Below, one piece after another: positions 11,092 to 24,467 of a DNA stretch of 64,000 nucleotides. The DNA comes from Auanema rhodensis (taxonomy: Eukaryota; Nematoda; Chromadorea; Rhabditida; Rhabditidae), in the NCBI GenBank assembly GCA_964057225.1, contig OZ059898.1, positions 20,871,267 through 20,935,266 of the forward strand, given 5' to 3'. The translations under genes and the position numbers were made by a program. The notes beneath the pieces were generated by a model, which saw only the letters and a program-made list of their open reading frames with translations, did no database searches and had not been told where the DNA came from. Each line of letters begins with the position of its first letter. Within the stretch, counting starts at the first letter, position 1.

Positions 11092-14083
11092 AAAATTAGA
11101 TACCCCATGTCCATATTAGTCTAAAAACAAATTTTTATTGATATTGGTGCTTGGTAACCATGACTTTGAAATTTACGTGAACTTTAATTTATGCTAATTA
11201 AATGTACACGTGATGTGCACTTGGTATGTAACTCGCTTCACGTAAAAGATAAAGAGATGCGGTTTTCAAAATTAGATTCCCCATGTCCATATTAGTCTAA
11301 AAACAAATTTTTATTGATATTGGTTCATGGTAACCATGACTTTGAAATTTACGTGAACTTTAATTTATGCTAATTAAATGTACACGTGATGTGCACTTGG
11401 TATGTAACTCGTTTCACGTGAAAGATAAAGAGATGCGGTTTTCAAAATTAGATTCCCCATGTCCATATTAGTCTAAAAACAAATTTTTATTGATATTGGT
11501 TCATGGTAACCATGACTTTGAAATTTACGTGAACTTTAATTTATGCTAATTAAATGTACACGTGATGTGCACTTGGTATGTAACTCGCTTCACGTGAAAG
11601 ATAAAGAGATGCGGTTTTCAAAATTAGATTCCCCATGTCCATATTAGTCTAAAAACAAATTTTTATTGATATTGGTGCTTGGTAACCATGACTTTGAAAT
11701 TTACGTGAACTTTAATTTATGCTAATTAAATGTACACGTGATGTGCACTTGGTATGTAACTCGCTTCACGTAAAAGATAAAGAGATGCGGTTTTCAAAAT
11801 TAGATTTCCCATGTCCATATTAGTCTAAAAACAAATTTTTATTGATATTGGTTCATGATAACCATGACTTTGAAATTTACGTGAACTTTAATTTATGCTA
11901 ATTAAATGTACACGTGATGTGCACTTGGTATGTAACTCGCTTCACGTGAAAGATAAAGAGATGCGGTTTTCAAAATTAGATTCCCCATGTCCATATTAGT
12001 CTAAAAACAAATTTTGATTGATATTGGTGCATGGTAACCATGACTTTGAAATTTACGTGAACTTTAATTTATGCTAATTAAATGTACACGTGATGTGCAC
12101 TTGGTATGTAACTCGCTTCACGTAAAAGATAAAGAGATGCGGTTTTCAAAATTAGATTTTCCATGTCCATATTAGTCTAAAAACAAATTTTTATTGATAT
12201 TGGTTCATGGTAACCATGACTTTGAAATTTACGTGAACTTTAATTTATGCTAATTAAATGTACACGTGATGTGCACTTGGTATGTAACTCGCTTCACGTG
12301 AAAGATAAAGAGATGCGGTTTTCAAAATTAGATTCCCCATGTCCATATTAGTCTAAAAACAAATTTTTATTGATATTGGTGCTTGGTAACCATGACTTTG
12401 AAATTTACGTGAACTTTAATTTATGCTAATTAAATGTACACGTGATGTGCACTTGGTATGTAACTCGCTTCACGTAAAAGATAAAGAGATGCGGTTTTCA
12501 AAATTAGATTCCCCATGTCCATATTAGTATAAAAACAAATTTTTATTGATATTGGTTCATGGTAACCATGACTTTGAAATTTACGTGAACTTTAATTTAT
12601 GCTAATTAAATGTACACGTGATGTGCACTTGGTATGTAACTCGCTTCACGTAAAAGATAAAGAGATGCGGTTTTCAAAATTAGATTTTCCATGTCCATAT
12701 TAGTCTAAAAACAAATTTTTATTGATATTGGTTCATGGTAACCATGACTTTGAAATTTACGTGAACTTTAATTTATGCTAATTAAATGTACACGTGATGT
12801 GCACTTGGTATGTAACTCGCTTCACGTGAAAGATAAAGAGATGCGGTTTTCAAAATTAGATTCCCCATGTCCATATTAGTCTAAAAACAAATTTTTATTG
12901 ATATTGGTGCTTGGTAACCATGACTTTGAAATTTACGTGAATTTTAATTTATGCTAATTAAATGTACACGTGATGTGCACTTGGTATGTAACTCGCTTCA
13001 CGTAAAAGATAAAGAGATGCGGTTTTCAAAATTAGATTCCCCATGTCCATATTAGTATAAAAACAAATTTTTATTGATATTGGTTCATGGTAACCATGAC
13101 TTTGAAATTTACGTGAACTTTAATTTATGCTAATTAAATGTACACGTGATGTGCACTTGGTATGTAACTCGTTTCACGTGAAAGATAAAGAGATGCGGTT
13201 TTCAAAATTAGATTCCCCATGTCCATATTAGTCTAAAAACAAATTTTCATTGATATTGGTTCATGGTAACCATGACTTTGAAATTTACGTGAACTTTAAT
13301 TTATGCTAATTAAATGTACACGTGATGTGCACTTGGTATGTAACTCGCTTCACGTGAAAGATAAAGAGATGCGGTTTTCAAAATTAGATTCCCCATGTCC
13401 ATATTAGTCTAAAAACAAATTTTTATTGATATTGGTGCTTGGTAACCATGACTTTGAAATTTACGTGAACTTTAATTTATGCTAATTAAATGTACACGTG
13501 ATGTGCACTTGGTATGTAACTCGCTTCACGTGAAAGATAAAGAGATGCGGTTTTCAAAATTAGATTCCCCATGTCCATATTAGTCTAAAAACAAATTTTT
13601 ATTGATATTGGTTCATGGTAACCATGACTTTGAAATTTACGTGAACTTTAATTTATGCTAATTATATGTACACGTGATGTGCACTTGGTATGTAACTCGC
13701 TTCACGTGAAAGATAAAGAGATGCGGTTTTCAAAATTAGATTTCCCATGTCCATATTAGTCTAAAAACAAATTTTTATTGATATTGGTTCATGGTAACCA
13801 TGACTTTGAAATTTACGTGAACTTTAATTTATGCTAATTAAATGTACACGTCATGTGCACTTGGTATGTAACTCGCTTCACGTGAAAGATAAAGAGATGC
13901 GGTTTTCAAAAGTAGATTCCCCATGTCCATATTAGTCTAAAAACAAATGTTTATTGATATTGGTGCATGGTAACCATGACTTTGAAATTTACGTGAACTT
14001 TAATTTATGCTAATTAAATGTACACGTGATGTGCACTTGGTATGTAACTCGCTTCACGTGAAAGATAAAGAGATGCGGTTTTC
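11092..14083 (+). repeat. E/F/I-rich domain with a 3-monomer expansion
   Basis: Monomers 63-79. Type E (t58g, a60t) recurs at 63, 66, 70, 73 and 76. The trio c12t/c13t, E, c30a is present twice (69-71 and 72-74, 528 bp apart). The order 66-79 (E, A with g63a, I, ..., E, F, plain, E, J, A with g121c, C) is found again at 32734-35373 with one extra block inserted. Confidence 0.87.
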
Positions 14084-14787
14084 AAAATTAGATTCCCCAT
14101 GTACATGTTAGTCTAAAAACAAATTTTTATTGATATTGGTTCATGGTAACCATGACTTTGAAATTTACGTGAACTTTAATTTATGCTAATTAAATGTGCA
14201 CGTGATGTGCACTTGGTATGTAACTCGCTTCACGTGAAAGAAAAAGAGATGCGGTTTTCAAAATTAGATTCCCCATGTCCATATTAGTCTAAAAACAAAT
14301 GTTTATTGATATTGGTGCATGGTAACCATGACTTTGAAACTTACGTGAACTTTAATTTATGCTAATTAAATGTACACGTGATGTGCACTTGGTATGTAAC
14401 TCGCTTCACGTGAATGATAAAGAGATGCAGTTTTCAAAATTAGATTCCCCATGTCCATATTAGTCTAAAAACAAATTTTTATTGATATTGGTTCATGGTA
14501 ACCATGACTTTGAAATTTACGTGAACTTTAATTTATGCTAATTATATGTACACGTGATGTGCACTTGGTATGTAACTCGCTTCACGTGAAAGATAAAGAG
14601 ATGCGGTTTTCAAAATTAGATTCCCCATGTCCATATTAGTCTAAAAACAAATTTTTATTGATATTGGTTCATGGTACCCATGACTTTGAAATTTACGTGA
14701 ACTTTAATTTATGCTAATTAAATGTACACGTGATGTGCACTTGGTATGTAACTCGCTTCACGTGAAAGATAAAGAGATGCGGTTTTC
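14084..14787 (+). repeat. Second copy of the 'gtacatgttag' block
   Basis: Monomers 80-83 correspond to 48-50. A J monomer (82) is added, and 81 has a156t and a lone 'gatgcag', the one clear CpG loss by G-to-A that I noticed (14429). Confidence 0.82.
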
Positions 14788-17700
14788 AAAATTAGATTTC
14801 CCATGTCCATATTAGTCTAAAAACAAATTTTTATTGATATTGGTTCATGGTAACCATGACTTTGAAATTTACGTGAACTTTAATTTATGCTAATTAAATG
14901 TACACGTGATGTGCACTTGGTATGTAACTCGCTTCACGTGAAAGATAAAGAGATGCGGTTTTCAAAATTAGATTCCCCATGTCCATATTAGTCTAAAAAC
15001 AAATTTTTATTGATATTGGTTCATGGTAACCATGACTTTGAAATTTACGTGAACTTTAATTTATGCTAATTATATGTACACGTGATGTGCACTTGGTATG
15101 TAACTCGCTTCACGTGAAAGATAAAGAGATGCGGTTTTCAAAATTAGATTTCCCATGTCCATATTAGTCTAAAAACAAATTTTTATTGATATTGGTTCAT
15201 GGTAACCATGACTTTGAAATTTACGTGAATTTTAATTTATGCTAATTAAATGTACACGTGATGTGCACTTGGTATGTAACTCGCTTCACGTGAAAGATAA
15301 AGAGATGCGGTTTTCAAAATTAGATTCCCCATGTCCATATTAGTCTACAAACAAATTTTCATTGATATTGGTTCATGGTAACCATGACTTTGAAATTTAC
15401 GTGAACTTTAATTTATGCTAATTAAATGTACACGTCATGTGCACTTGGTATGTAACTCGCTTCACGTGAAAGATAAAGAGATGCGGTTTTCAAAAGTAGA
15501 TTCCCCATGTCCATATCAGTCTAAAAACAAATGTTTATTGATATTGGTGCATGGTAACCATGACTTTGAAATTTACGTGAACTTTAATTTATGCTAATTA
15601 AATGTACACGTGATGTGCACTTGGTATGTAACTCGCTTCACGTGAAAGATAAAGAGATGCGGTTTTCAAAATTAGATTCCCCATGTCCATATTAGTCTAA
15701 AAACAAATTTTTATTGATATTGGTTCATGGTAACCATGACTTTGAAATTTACGTGAATTTTAATTTATGCTTATTAAATGTACACGTGATGTGCACTTGG
15801 TATGTAACTCGCTTCACGTGAAAGATAAAGAGATGCGGTTTTCAAAATTAGATTCCCCATGTCCATATTAGTCTAAAAACAAATTTTTATTGATATTGGT
15901 TCATGGTAACCATGACTTTGAAATTTACGTGAACTTTAATTTATGCTAATTAAATGTACACGTCATGTGCACTTGGTATGTAACTCGCTTCACGTGAAAG
16001 ATAAAGAGATGCGGTTTTCAAAAGTAGATTCCTCATGTCCATATTAGTCTAAAAACAAATGTTTATTGATATTGGTGCATGGTAACCATGACTTTGAAAT
16101 TTACGTGAACTTTAATTTATGCTAATTAAATGTACACGTGATGTGCACTTGGTATGTAACTCGCTTCACGTGAATGATAAAGAGATGCGGTTTTCAAAAT
16201 TAGATTCCCCATGTCCATATTAGTCTAAAAACAAATGTTTATTGATATTGGTGCATGGTAACCATGACTTTGAAATTTACGTGAACTTTAATTTATGCTA
16301 ATTAAATGTACACGTCATGTGCACTTGGTATGTAACTCGCTTCACGTGAAAGATAAAGAGATGCGGTTTTCAAAAGTAGATTCCCCATGTCCATATTAGT
16401 CTAAAAACAAATGTTTATTGATATTGGTGCATGGTAACCATGACTTTGAAATTTACGTGAACTTTAATTTATGCTAATTAAATGTACACGTGATGTGCAC
16501 TTGGTATGTAACTCGCTTCACGTGAAAGATAAAGAGATGCGGTTTTCAAAATTAGATTCCCCATGTCCATATTAGTCTAAAAACAAATTTTTATTGATAT
16601 TGGTTCATGGTAACCATGACTTTGAAATTTACGTGAATTTTAATTTATGCTTATTAAATGTACACGTGATGTGCACTTGGTATGTAACTCGCTTCACGTG
16701 AAAGATAAAGAGATGCGGTTTTCAAAATTAGATTCCCCATGTCCATATTAGTCTACAAACAAATTTTCATTGATATTGGTTCATGGTAACCATGACTTTG
16801 AAATTTACGTGAACTTTAATTTATGCTAATTAAATGTACACGTCATGTGCACTTGGTATGTAACTCGCTTCACGTGAAAGATAAAGAGATGCGGTTTTCA
16901 AAAGTAGATTCCTCATGTCCATATTAGTCTAAAAACAAATGTTTATTGATATTGGTGCATGGTAACCATGACTTTGAAATTTACGTGAACTTTAATTTAT
17001 GCTAATTAAATGTACACGTGATGTGCACTTGGTATGTAACTCGCTTCACGTGAATGATAAAGAGATGCGGTTTTCAAAATTAGATTCCCCATGTCCATAT
17101 TAGTCTAAAAACAAATTTTTATTGATATTGGTTCATGGTAACCATGACTTTGAAATTTACGTGAACTTTAATTTATGCTAATTAAATGTACACGTGATGT
17201 GCACTTGGTATGTAACTCGCTTCACGTGAAAGATAAAGAGATGCGGTTTTCAAAATTAGATTCCCCATGTCCATATTAGTCTAAAAACAAATTTTTATTG
17301 ATATTGGTGCATGGTAACCATGACTTTGAAATTTACGTGAACTTTAATTTATGCTAATTAAATGTACACGTGATGTGCACTTGGTATGTAACTCGCTTCA
17401 CGTGAATGATAAAGAGATGCGGTTTTCAAAATTAGATTCCCCATGTCCATATTAGTCTAAAAACAAATTTTTATTGATATTGGTTCATGGTAACCATGAC
17501 TTTGAAATTTACGTGAACTTTAATTTATGCTAATTAAATGTACACGTGATGTGCACTTGGTATGTAACTCGCTTCACGTGAAAGATAAAGAGATGCGGTT
17601 TTCAAAAGTAGATTCCTCATGTCCATATTAGTCTAAAAACAAATGTTTATTGATATTGGTGCATGGTAACCATGACTTTGAAATTTACGTGAACTTTAAT

Positions 17701-18659
17701 TTATGCTAATTAAATGTACACGTGATGTGCACTTGGTATGTAACTCGCTTCACGTGAATGATAAAGAGATGCGGTTTTCAAAATTAGATTCCCCATGTCC
17801 ATATTAGTATAAAAACAAATTTTTATTAATATTGGTTCATGGTAACCATGACTTTGAAATTTACGTGAACTTTAATTTATGCTAATTAAATGTACACGTG
17901 ATGTGCACTTGGTATGTAACTCGCTTCACGTGAAAGATAAAGAGATGCGGTTTTCAAAATTAGATTCCCCATGTCCATATTAGTCTACAAACAAATTTTC
18001 ATTGATATTGGTTCATGGTAACCATGACTTTGAAATTTACGTGAACTTTAATTTATGCTAATTAAATGTACACGTCATGTGCACTTGGTATGTAACTCGC
18101 TTCACGTGAAAGATAAAGAGATGCGGTTTTCAAAAGTAGATTCCCCATGTCCATATTAGTCTAAAAACAAATGTTTATTGATATTGGTGCATGGTAACCA
18201 TGACTTTGAAATTTACGTGAACTTTAATTTATGCTAATTAAATGTACACGTGATGTGCACTTGGTATGTAACTCGCTTCACGTGAAAGATAAAGAGATGC
18301 GGTTTTCAAAATTACATTCCCCATGTCCATATTAGTCTAAAAACAAATTTTTATTGATATTGGTTCATGGTAACCATGACTTTGAAATTTACGTGAACTT
18401 TAATTTATGCTTATTAAATGTACACGTGATGTGCACTTGGTATGTAACTCGCTTCACGTGAAAGATAAAGAGATGCGGTTTTCAAAATTAGATTCCCCAT
18501 GTCCATATTAGTCTACAAACAAATTTTCATTGATATTGGTTCATGGTAACCATGACTTTGAAATTTACGTGAACTTTAATTTATGCTAATTAAATGTACA
18601 CGTGATGTGCACTTGGTATGTAACTCGCTTCACGTGAAAGATAAAGAGATGCGGTTTTC
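14788..18659 (+). repeat. 22-monomer HOR, copy 1 (3872 bp)
   Basis: Monomers 84-105: A, J, A+K, B, C with t26c, K with a105t, g121c monomer, C with c14t, and so on. Private markers are t26c (88), a105t (89, 94, 104) and c30a with 'tattaat' (101, base 17809). All return 3872 bp later. Monomer 105 ends the unit and is a chimera: a33c and t45c on the left as in B, but g121 on the right. Confidence 0.92.
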
Positions 18660-21600
18660 AAAATTAGATTTCCCATGTCCATATTAGTCTAAAAACAAAT
18701 TTTTATTGATATTGGTTCATGGTAACCATGACTTTGAAATTTACGTGAACTTTAATTTATGCTAATTAAATGTACACGTGATGTGCACTTGGTATGTAAC
18801 TCGCTTCACGTGAAAGATAAAGAGATGCGGTTTTCAAAATTAGATTCCCCATGTCCATATTAGTCTAAAAACAAATTTTTATTGATATTGGTTCATGGTA
18901 ACCATGACTTTGAAATTTACGTGAACTTTAATTTATGCTAATTATATGTACACGTGATGTGCACTTGGTATGTAACTCGCTTCACGTGAAAGATAAAGAG
19001 ATGCGGTTTTCAAAATTAGATTTCCCATGTCCATATTAGTCTAAAAACAAATTTTTATTGATATTGGTTCATGGTAACCATGACTTTGAAATTTACGTGA
19101 ATTTTAATTTATGCTAATTAAATGTACACGTGATGTGCACTTGGTATGTAACTCGCTTCACGTGAAAGATAAAGAGATGCGGTTTTCAAAATTAGATTCC
19201 CCATGTCCATATTAGTCTACAAACAAATTTTCATTGATATTGGTTCATGGTAACCATGACTTTGAAATTTACGTGAACTTTAATTTATGCTAATTAAATG
19301 TACACGTCATGTGCACTTGGTATGTAACTCGCTTCACGTGAAAGATAAAGAGATGCGGTTTTCAAAAGTAGATTCCCCATGTCCATATCAGTCTAAAAAC
19401 AAATGTTTATTGATATTGGTGCATGGTAACCATGACTTTGAAATTTACGTGAACTTTAATTTATGCTAATTAAATGTACACGTGATGTGCACTTGGTATG
19501 TAACTCGCTTCACGTGAAAGATAAAGAGATGCGGTTTTCAAAATTAGATTCCCCATGTCCATATTAGTCTAAAAACAAATTTTTATTGATATTGGTTCAT
19601 GGTAACCATGACTTTGAAATTTACGTGAATTTTAATTTATGCTTATTAAATGTACACGTGATGTGCACTTGGTATGTAACTCGCTTCACGTGAAAGATAA
19701 AGAGATGCGGTTTTCAAAATTAGATTCCCCATGTCCATATTAGTCTAAAAACAAATTTTTATTGATATTGGTTCATGGTAACCATGACTTTGAAATTTAC
19801 GTGAACTTTAATTTATGCTAATTAAATGTACACGTCATGTGCACTTGGTATGTAACTCGCTTCACGTGAAAGATAAAGAGATGCGGTTTTCAAAAGTAGA
19901 TTCCTCATGTCCATATTAGTCTAAAAACAAATGTTTATTGATATTGGTGCATGGTAACCATGACTTTGAAATTTACGTGAACTTTAATTTATGCTAATTA
20001 AATGTACACGTGATGTGCACTTGGTATGTAACTCGCTTCACGTGAATGATAAAGAGATGCGGTTTTCAAAATTAGATTCCCCATGTCCATATTAGTCTAA
20101 AAACAAATGTTTATTGATATTGGTGCATGGTAACCATGACTTTGAAATTTACGTGAACTTTAATTTATGCTAATTAAATGTACACGTCATGTGCACTTGG
20201 TATGTAACTCGCTTCACGTGAAAGATAAAGAGATGCGGTTTTCAAAAGTAGATTCCCCATGTCCATATTAGTCTAAAAACAAATGTTTATTGATATTGGT
20301 GCATGGTAACCATGACTTTGAAATTTACGTGAACTTTAATTTATGCTAATTAAATGTACACGTGATGTGCACTTGGTATGTAACTCGCTTCACGTGAAAG
20401 ATAAAGAGATGCGGTTTTCAAAATTAGATTCCCCATGTCCATATTAGTCTAAAAACAAATTTTTATTGATATTGGTTCATGGTAACCATGACTTTGAAAT
20501 TTACGTGAATTTTAATTTATGCTTATTAAATGTACACGTGATGTGCACTTGGTATGTAACTCGCTTCACGTGAAAGATAAAGAGATGCGGTTTTCAAAAT
20601 TAGATTCCCCATGTCCATATTAGTCTACAAACAAATTTTCATTGATATTGGTTCATGGTAACCATGACTTTGAAATTTACGTGAACTTTAATTTATGCTA
20701 ATTAAATGTACACGTCATGTGCACTTGGTATGTAACTCGCTTCACGTGAAAGATAAAGAGATGCGGTTTTCAAAAGTAGATTCCTCATGTCCATATTAGT
20801 CTAAAAACAAATGTTTATTGATATTGGTGCATGGTAACCATGACTTTGAAATTTACGTGAACTTTAATTTATGCTAATTAAATGTACACGTGATGTGCAC
20901 TTGGTATGTAACTCGCTTCACGTGAATGATAAAGAGATGCGGTTTTCAAAATTAGATTCCCCATGTCCATATTAGTCTAAAAACAAATTTTTATTGATAT
21001 TGGTTCATGGTAACCATGACTTTGAAATTTACGTGAACTTTAATTTATGCTAATTAAATGTACACGTGATGTGCACTTGGTATGTAACTCGCTTCACGTG
21101 AAAGATAAAGAGATGCGGTTTTCAAAATTAGATTCCCCATGTCCATATTAGTCTAAAAACAAATTTTTATTGATATTGGTGCATGGTAACCATGACTTTG
21201 AAATTTACGTGAACTTTAATTTATGCTAATTAAATGTACACGTGATGTGCACTTGGTATGTAACTCGCTTCACGTGAATGATAAAGAGATGCGGTTTTCA
21301 AAATTAGATTCCCCATGTCCATATTAGTCTAAAAACAAATTTTTATTGATATTGGTTCATGGTAACCATGACTTTGAAATTTACGTGAACTTTAATTTAT
21401 GCTAATTAAATGTACACGTGATGTGCACTTGGTATGTAACTCGCTTCACGTGAAAGATAAAGAGATGCGGTTTTCAAAAGTAGATTCCTCATGTCCATAT
21501 TAGTCTAAAAACAAATGTTTATTGATATTGGTGCATGGTAACCATGACTTTGAAATTTACGTGAACTTTAATTTATGCTAATTAAATGTACACGTGATGT

Positions 21601-22531
21601 GCACTTGGTATGTAACTCGCTTCACGTGAATGATAAAGAGATGCGGTTTTCAAAATTAGATTCCCCATGTCCATATTAGTATAAAAACAAATTTTTATTA
21701 ATATTGGTTCATGGTAACCATGACTTTGAAATTTACGTGAACTTTAATTTATGCTAATTAAATGTACACGTGATGTGCACTTGGTATGTAACTCGCTTCA
21801 CGTGAAAGATAAAGAGATGCGGTTTTCAAAATTAGATTCCCCATGTCCATATTAGTCTACAAACAAATTTTCATTGATATTGGTTCATGGTAACCATGAC
21901 TTTGAAATTTACGTGAACTTTAATTTATGCTAATTAAATGTACACGTCATGTGCACTTGGTATGTAACTCGCTTCACGTGAAAGATAAAGAGATGCGGTT
22001 TTCAAAAGTAGATTCCCCATGTCCATATTAGTCTAAAAACAAATGTTTATTGATATTGGTGCATGGTAACCATGACTTTGAAATTTACGTGAACTTTAAT
22101 TTATGCTAATTAAATGTACACGTGATGTGCACTTGGTATGTAACTCGCTTCACGTGAAAGATAAAGAGATGCGGTTTTCAAAATTACATTCCCCATGTCC
22201 ATATTAGTCTAAAAACAAATTTTTATTGATATTGGTTCATGGTAACCATGACTTTGAAATTTACGTGAACTTTAATTTATGCTTATTAAATGTACACGTG
22301 ATGTGCACTTGGTATGTAACTCGCTTCACGTGAAAGATAAAGAGATGCGGTTTTCAAAATTAGATTCCCCATGTCCATATTAGTCTACAAACAAATTTTC
22401 ATTGATATTGGTTCATGGTAACCATGACTTTGAAATTTACGTGAACTTTAATTTATGCTAATTAAATGTACACGTCATGTGCACTTGGTATGTAACTCGC
22501 TTCACGTGAAAGATAAAGAGATGCGGTTTTC
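18660..22531 (+). repeat. 22-monomer HOR, copy 2 (3872 bp)
   Basis: Monomers 106-127 repeat 84-105 at every landmark I compared (for example c30a at 17809 and 21681). Monomer 127 is a full B, where monomer 105 lacks g121c. That is the expected sign of an exchange point in monomer 105. Confidence 0.92.
20596..22355 (+). repeat. 10-monomer HOR, copy 1 (1760 bp)
   Basis: Monomers 117-126: B, C(c14t), plain, t58g with a156t, plain, C(c14t), c30a with 'tattaat', B, C, then a7-g8-a9 changed to 'attacatt' with a105t. Identical in order to 95-104 of the first 22-mer copy (16724-18483). Confidence 0.9.
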
Positions 22532-24115
22532 AAAAGTAGATTCCTCATGTCCATATTAGTCTAAAAACAAATGTTTATTGATATTGGTGCATGGTAACCA
22601 TGACTTTGAAATTTACGTGAACTTTAATTTATGCTAATTAAATGTACACGTGATGTGCACTTGGTATGTAACTCGCTTCACGTGAATGATAAAGAGATGC
22701 GGTTTTCAAAATTAGATTCCCCATGTCCATATTAGTCTAAAAACAAATTTTTATTGATATTGGTTCATGGTAACCATGACTTTGAAATTTACGTGAACTT
22801 TAATTTATGCTAATTAAATGTACACGTGATGTGCACTTGGTATGTAACTCGCTTCACGTGAAAGATAAAGAGATGCGGTTTTCAAAATTAGATTCCCCAT
22901 GTCCATATTAGTCTAAAAACAAATTTTTATTGATATTGGTGCATGGTAACCATGACTTTGAAATTTACGTGAACTTTAATTTATGCTAATTAAATGTACA
23001 CGTGATGTGCACTTGGTATGTAACTCGCTTCACGTGAATGATAAAGAGATGCGGTTTTCAAAATTAGATTCCCCATGTCCATATTAGTCTAAAAACAAAT
23101 TTTTATTGATATTGGTTCATGGTAACCATGACTTTGAAATTTACGTGAACTTTAATTTATGCTAATTAAATGTACACGTGATGTGCACTTGGTATGTAAC
23201 TCGCTTCACGTGAAAGATAAAGAGATGCGGTTTTCAAAAGTAGATTCCTCATGTCCATATTAGTCTAAAAACAAATGTTTATTGATATTGGTGCATGGTA
23301 ACCATGACTTTGAAATTTACGTGAACTTTAATTTATGCTAATTAAATGTACACGTGATGTGCACTTGGTATGTAACTCGCTTCACGTGAATGATAAAGAG
23401 ATGCGGTTTTCAAAATTAGATTCCCCATGTCCATATTAGTATAAAAACAAATTTTTATTAATATTGGTTCATGGTAACCATGACTTTGAAATTTACGTGA
23501 ACTTTAATTTATGCTAATTAAATGTACACGTGATGTGCACTTGGTATGTAACTCGCTTCACGTGAAAGATAAAGAGATGCGGTTTTCAAAATTAGATTCC
23601 CCATGTCCATATTAGTCTACAAACAAATTTTCATTGATATTGGTTCATGGTAACCATGACTTTGAAATTTACGTGAACTTTAATTTATGCTAATTAAATG
23701 TACACGTCATGTGCACTTGGTATGTAACTCGCTTCACGTGAAAGATAAAGAGATGCGGTTTTCAAAAGTAGATTCCCCATGTCCATATTAGTCTAAAAAC
23801 AAATGTTTATTGATATTGGTGCATGGTAACCATGACTTTGAAATTTACGTGAACTTTAATTTATGCTAATTAAATGTACACGTGATGTGCACTTGGTATG
23901 TAACTCGCTTCACGTGAAAGATAAAGAGATGCGGTTTTCAAAATTACATTCCCCATGTCCATATTAGTCTAAAAACAAATTTTTATTGATATTGGTTCAT
24001 GGTAACCATGACTTTGAAATTTACGTGAATTTTAATTTATGCTTATTAAATGTACACGTGATGTGCACTTGGTATGTAACTCGCTTCACGTGAAAGATAA
24101 AGAGATGCGGTTTTC
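22356..24115 (+). repeat. 10-monomer HOR, copy 2 (1760 bp)
   Basis: Monomers 127-136 repeat 117-126 (c30a at 21681 and 23441, exactly 1760 apart). The last monomer additionally has K (c91t). Two further monomers, B and C(c14t), at 24116-24467 begin a third copy that is broken off. Confidence 0.9.
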
Positions 24116-24467
24116 AAAATTAGATTCCCCATGTCCATATTAGTCTACAAACAAATTTTCATTGATATTGGTTCATGGTAACCATGACTTTGAAATTTAC
24201 GTGAACTTTAATTTATGCTAATTAAATGTACACGTCATGTGCACTTGGTATGTAACTCGCTTCACGTGAAAGATAAAGAGATGCGGTTTTCAAAAGTAGA
24301 TTCCTCATGTCCATATTAGTCTAAAAACAAATGTTTATTGATATTGGTGCATGGTAACCATGACTTTGAAATTTACGTGAACTTTAATTTATGCTAATTA
24401 AATGTACACGTGATGTGCACTTGGTATGTAACTCGCTTCACGTGAATGATAAAGAGATGCGGTTTTC

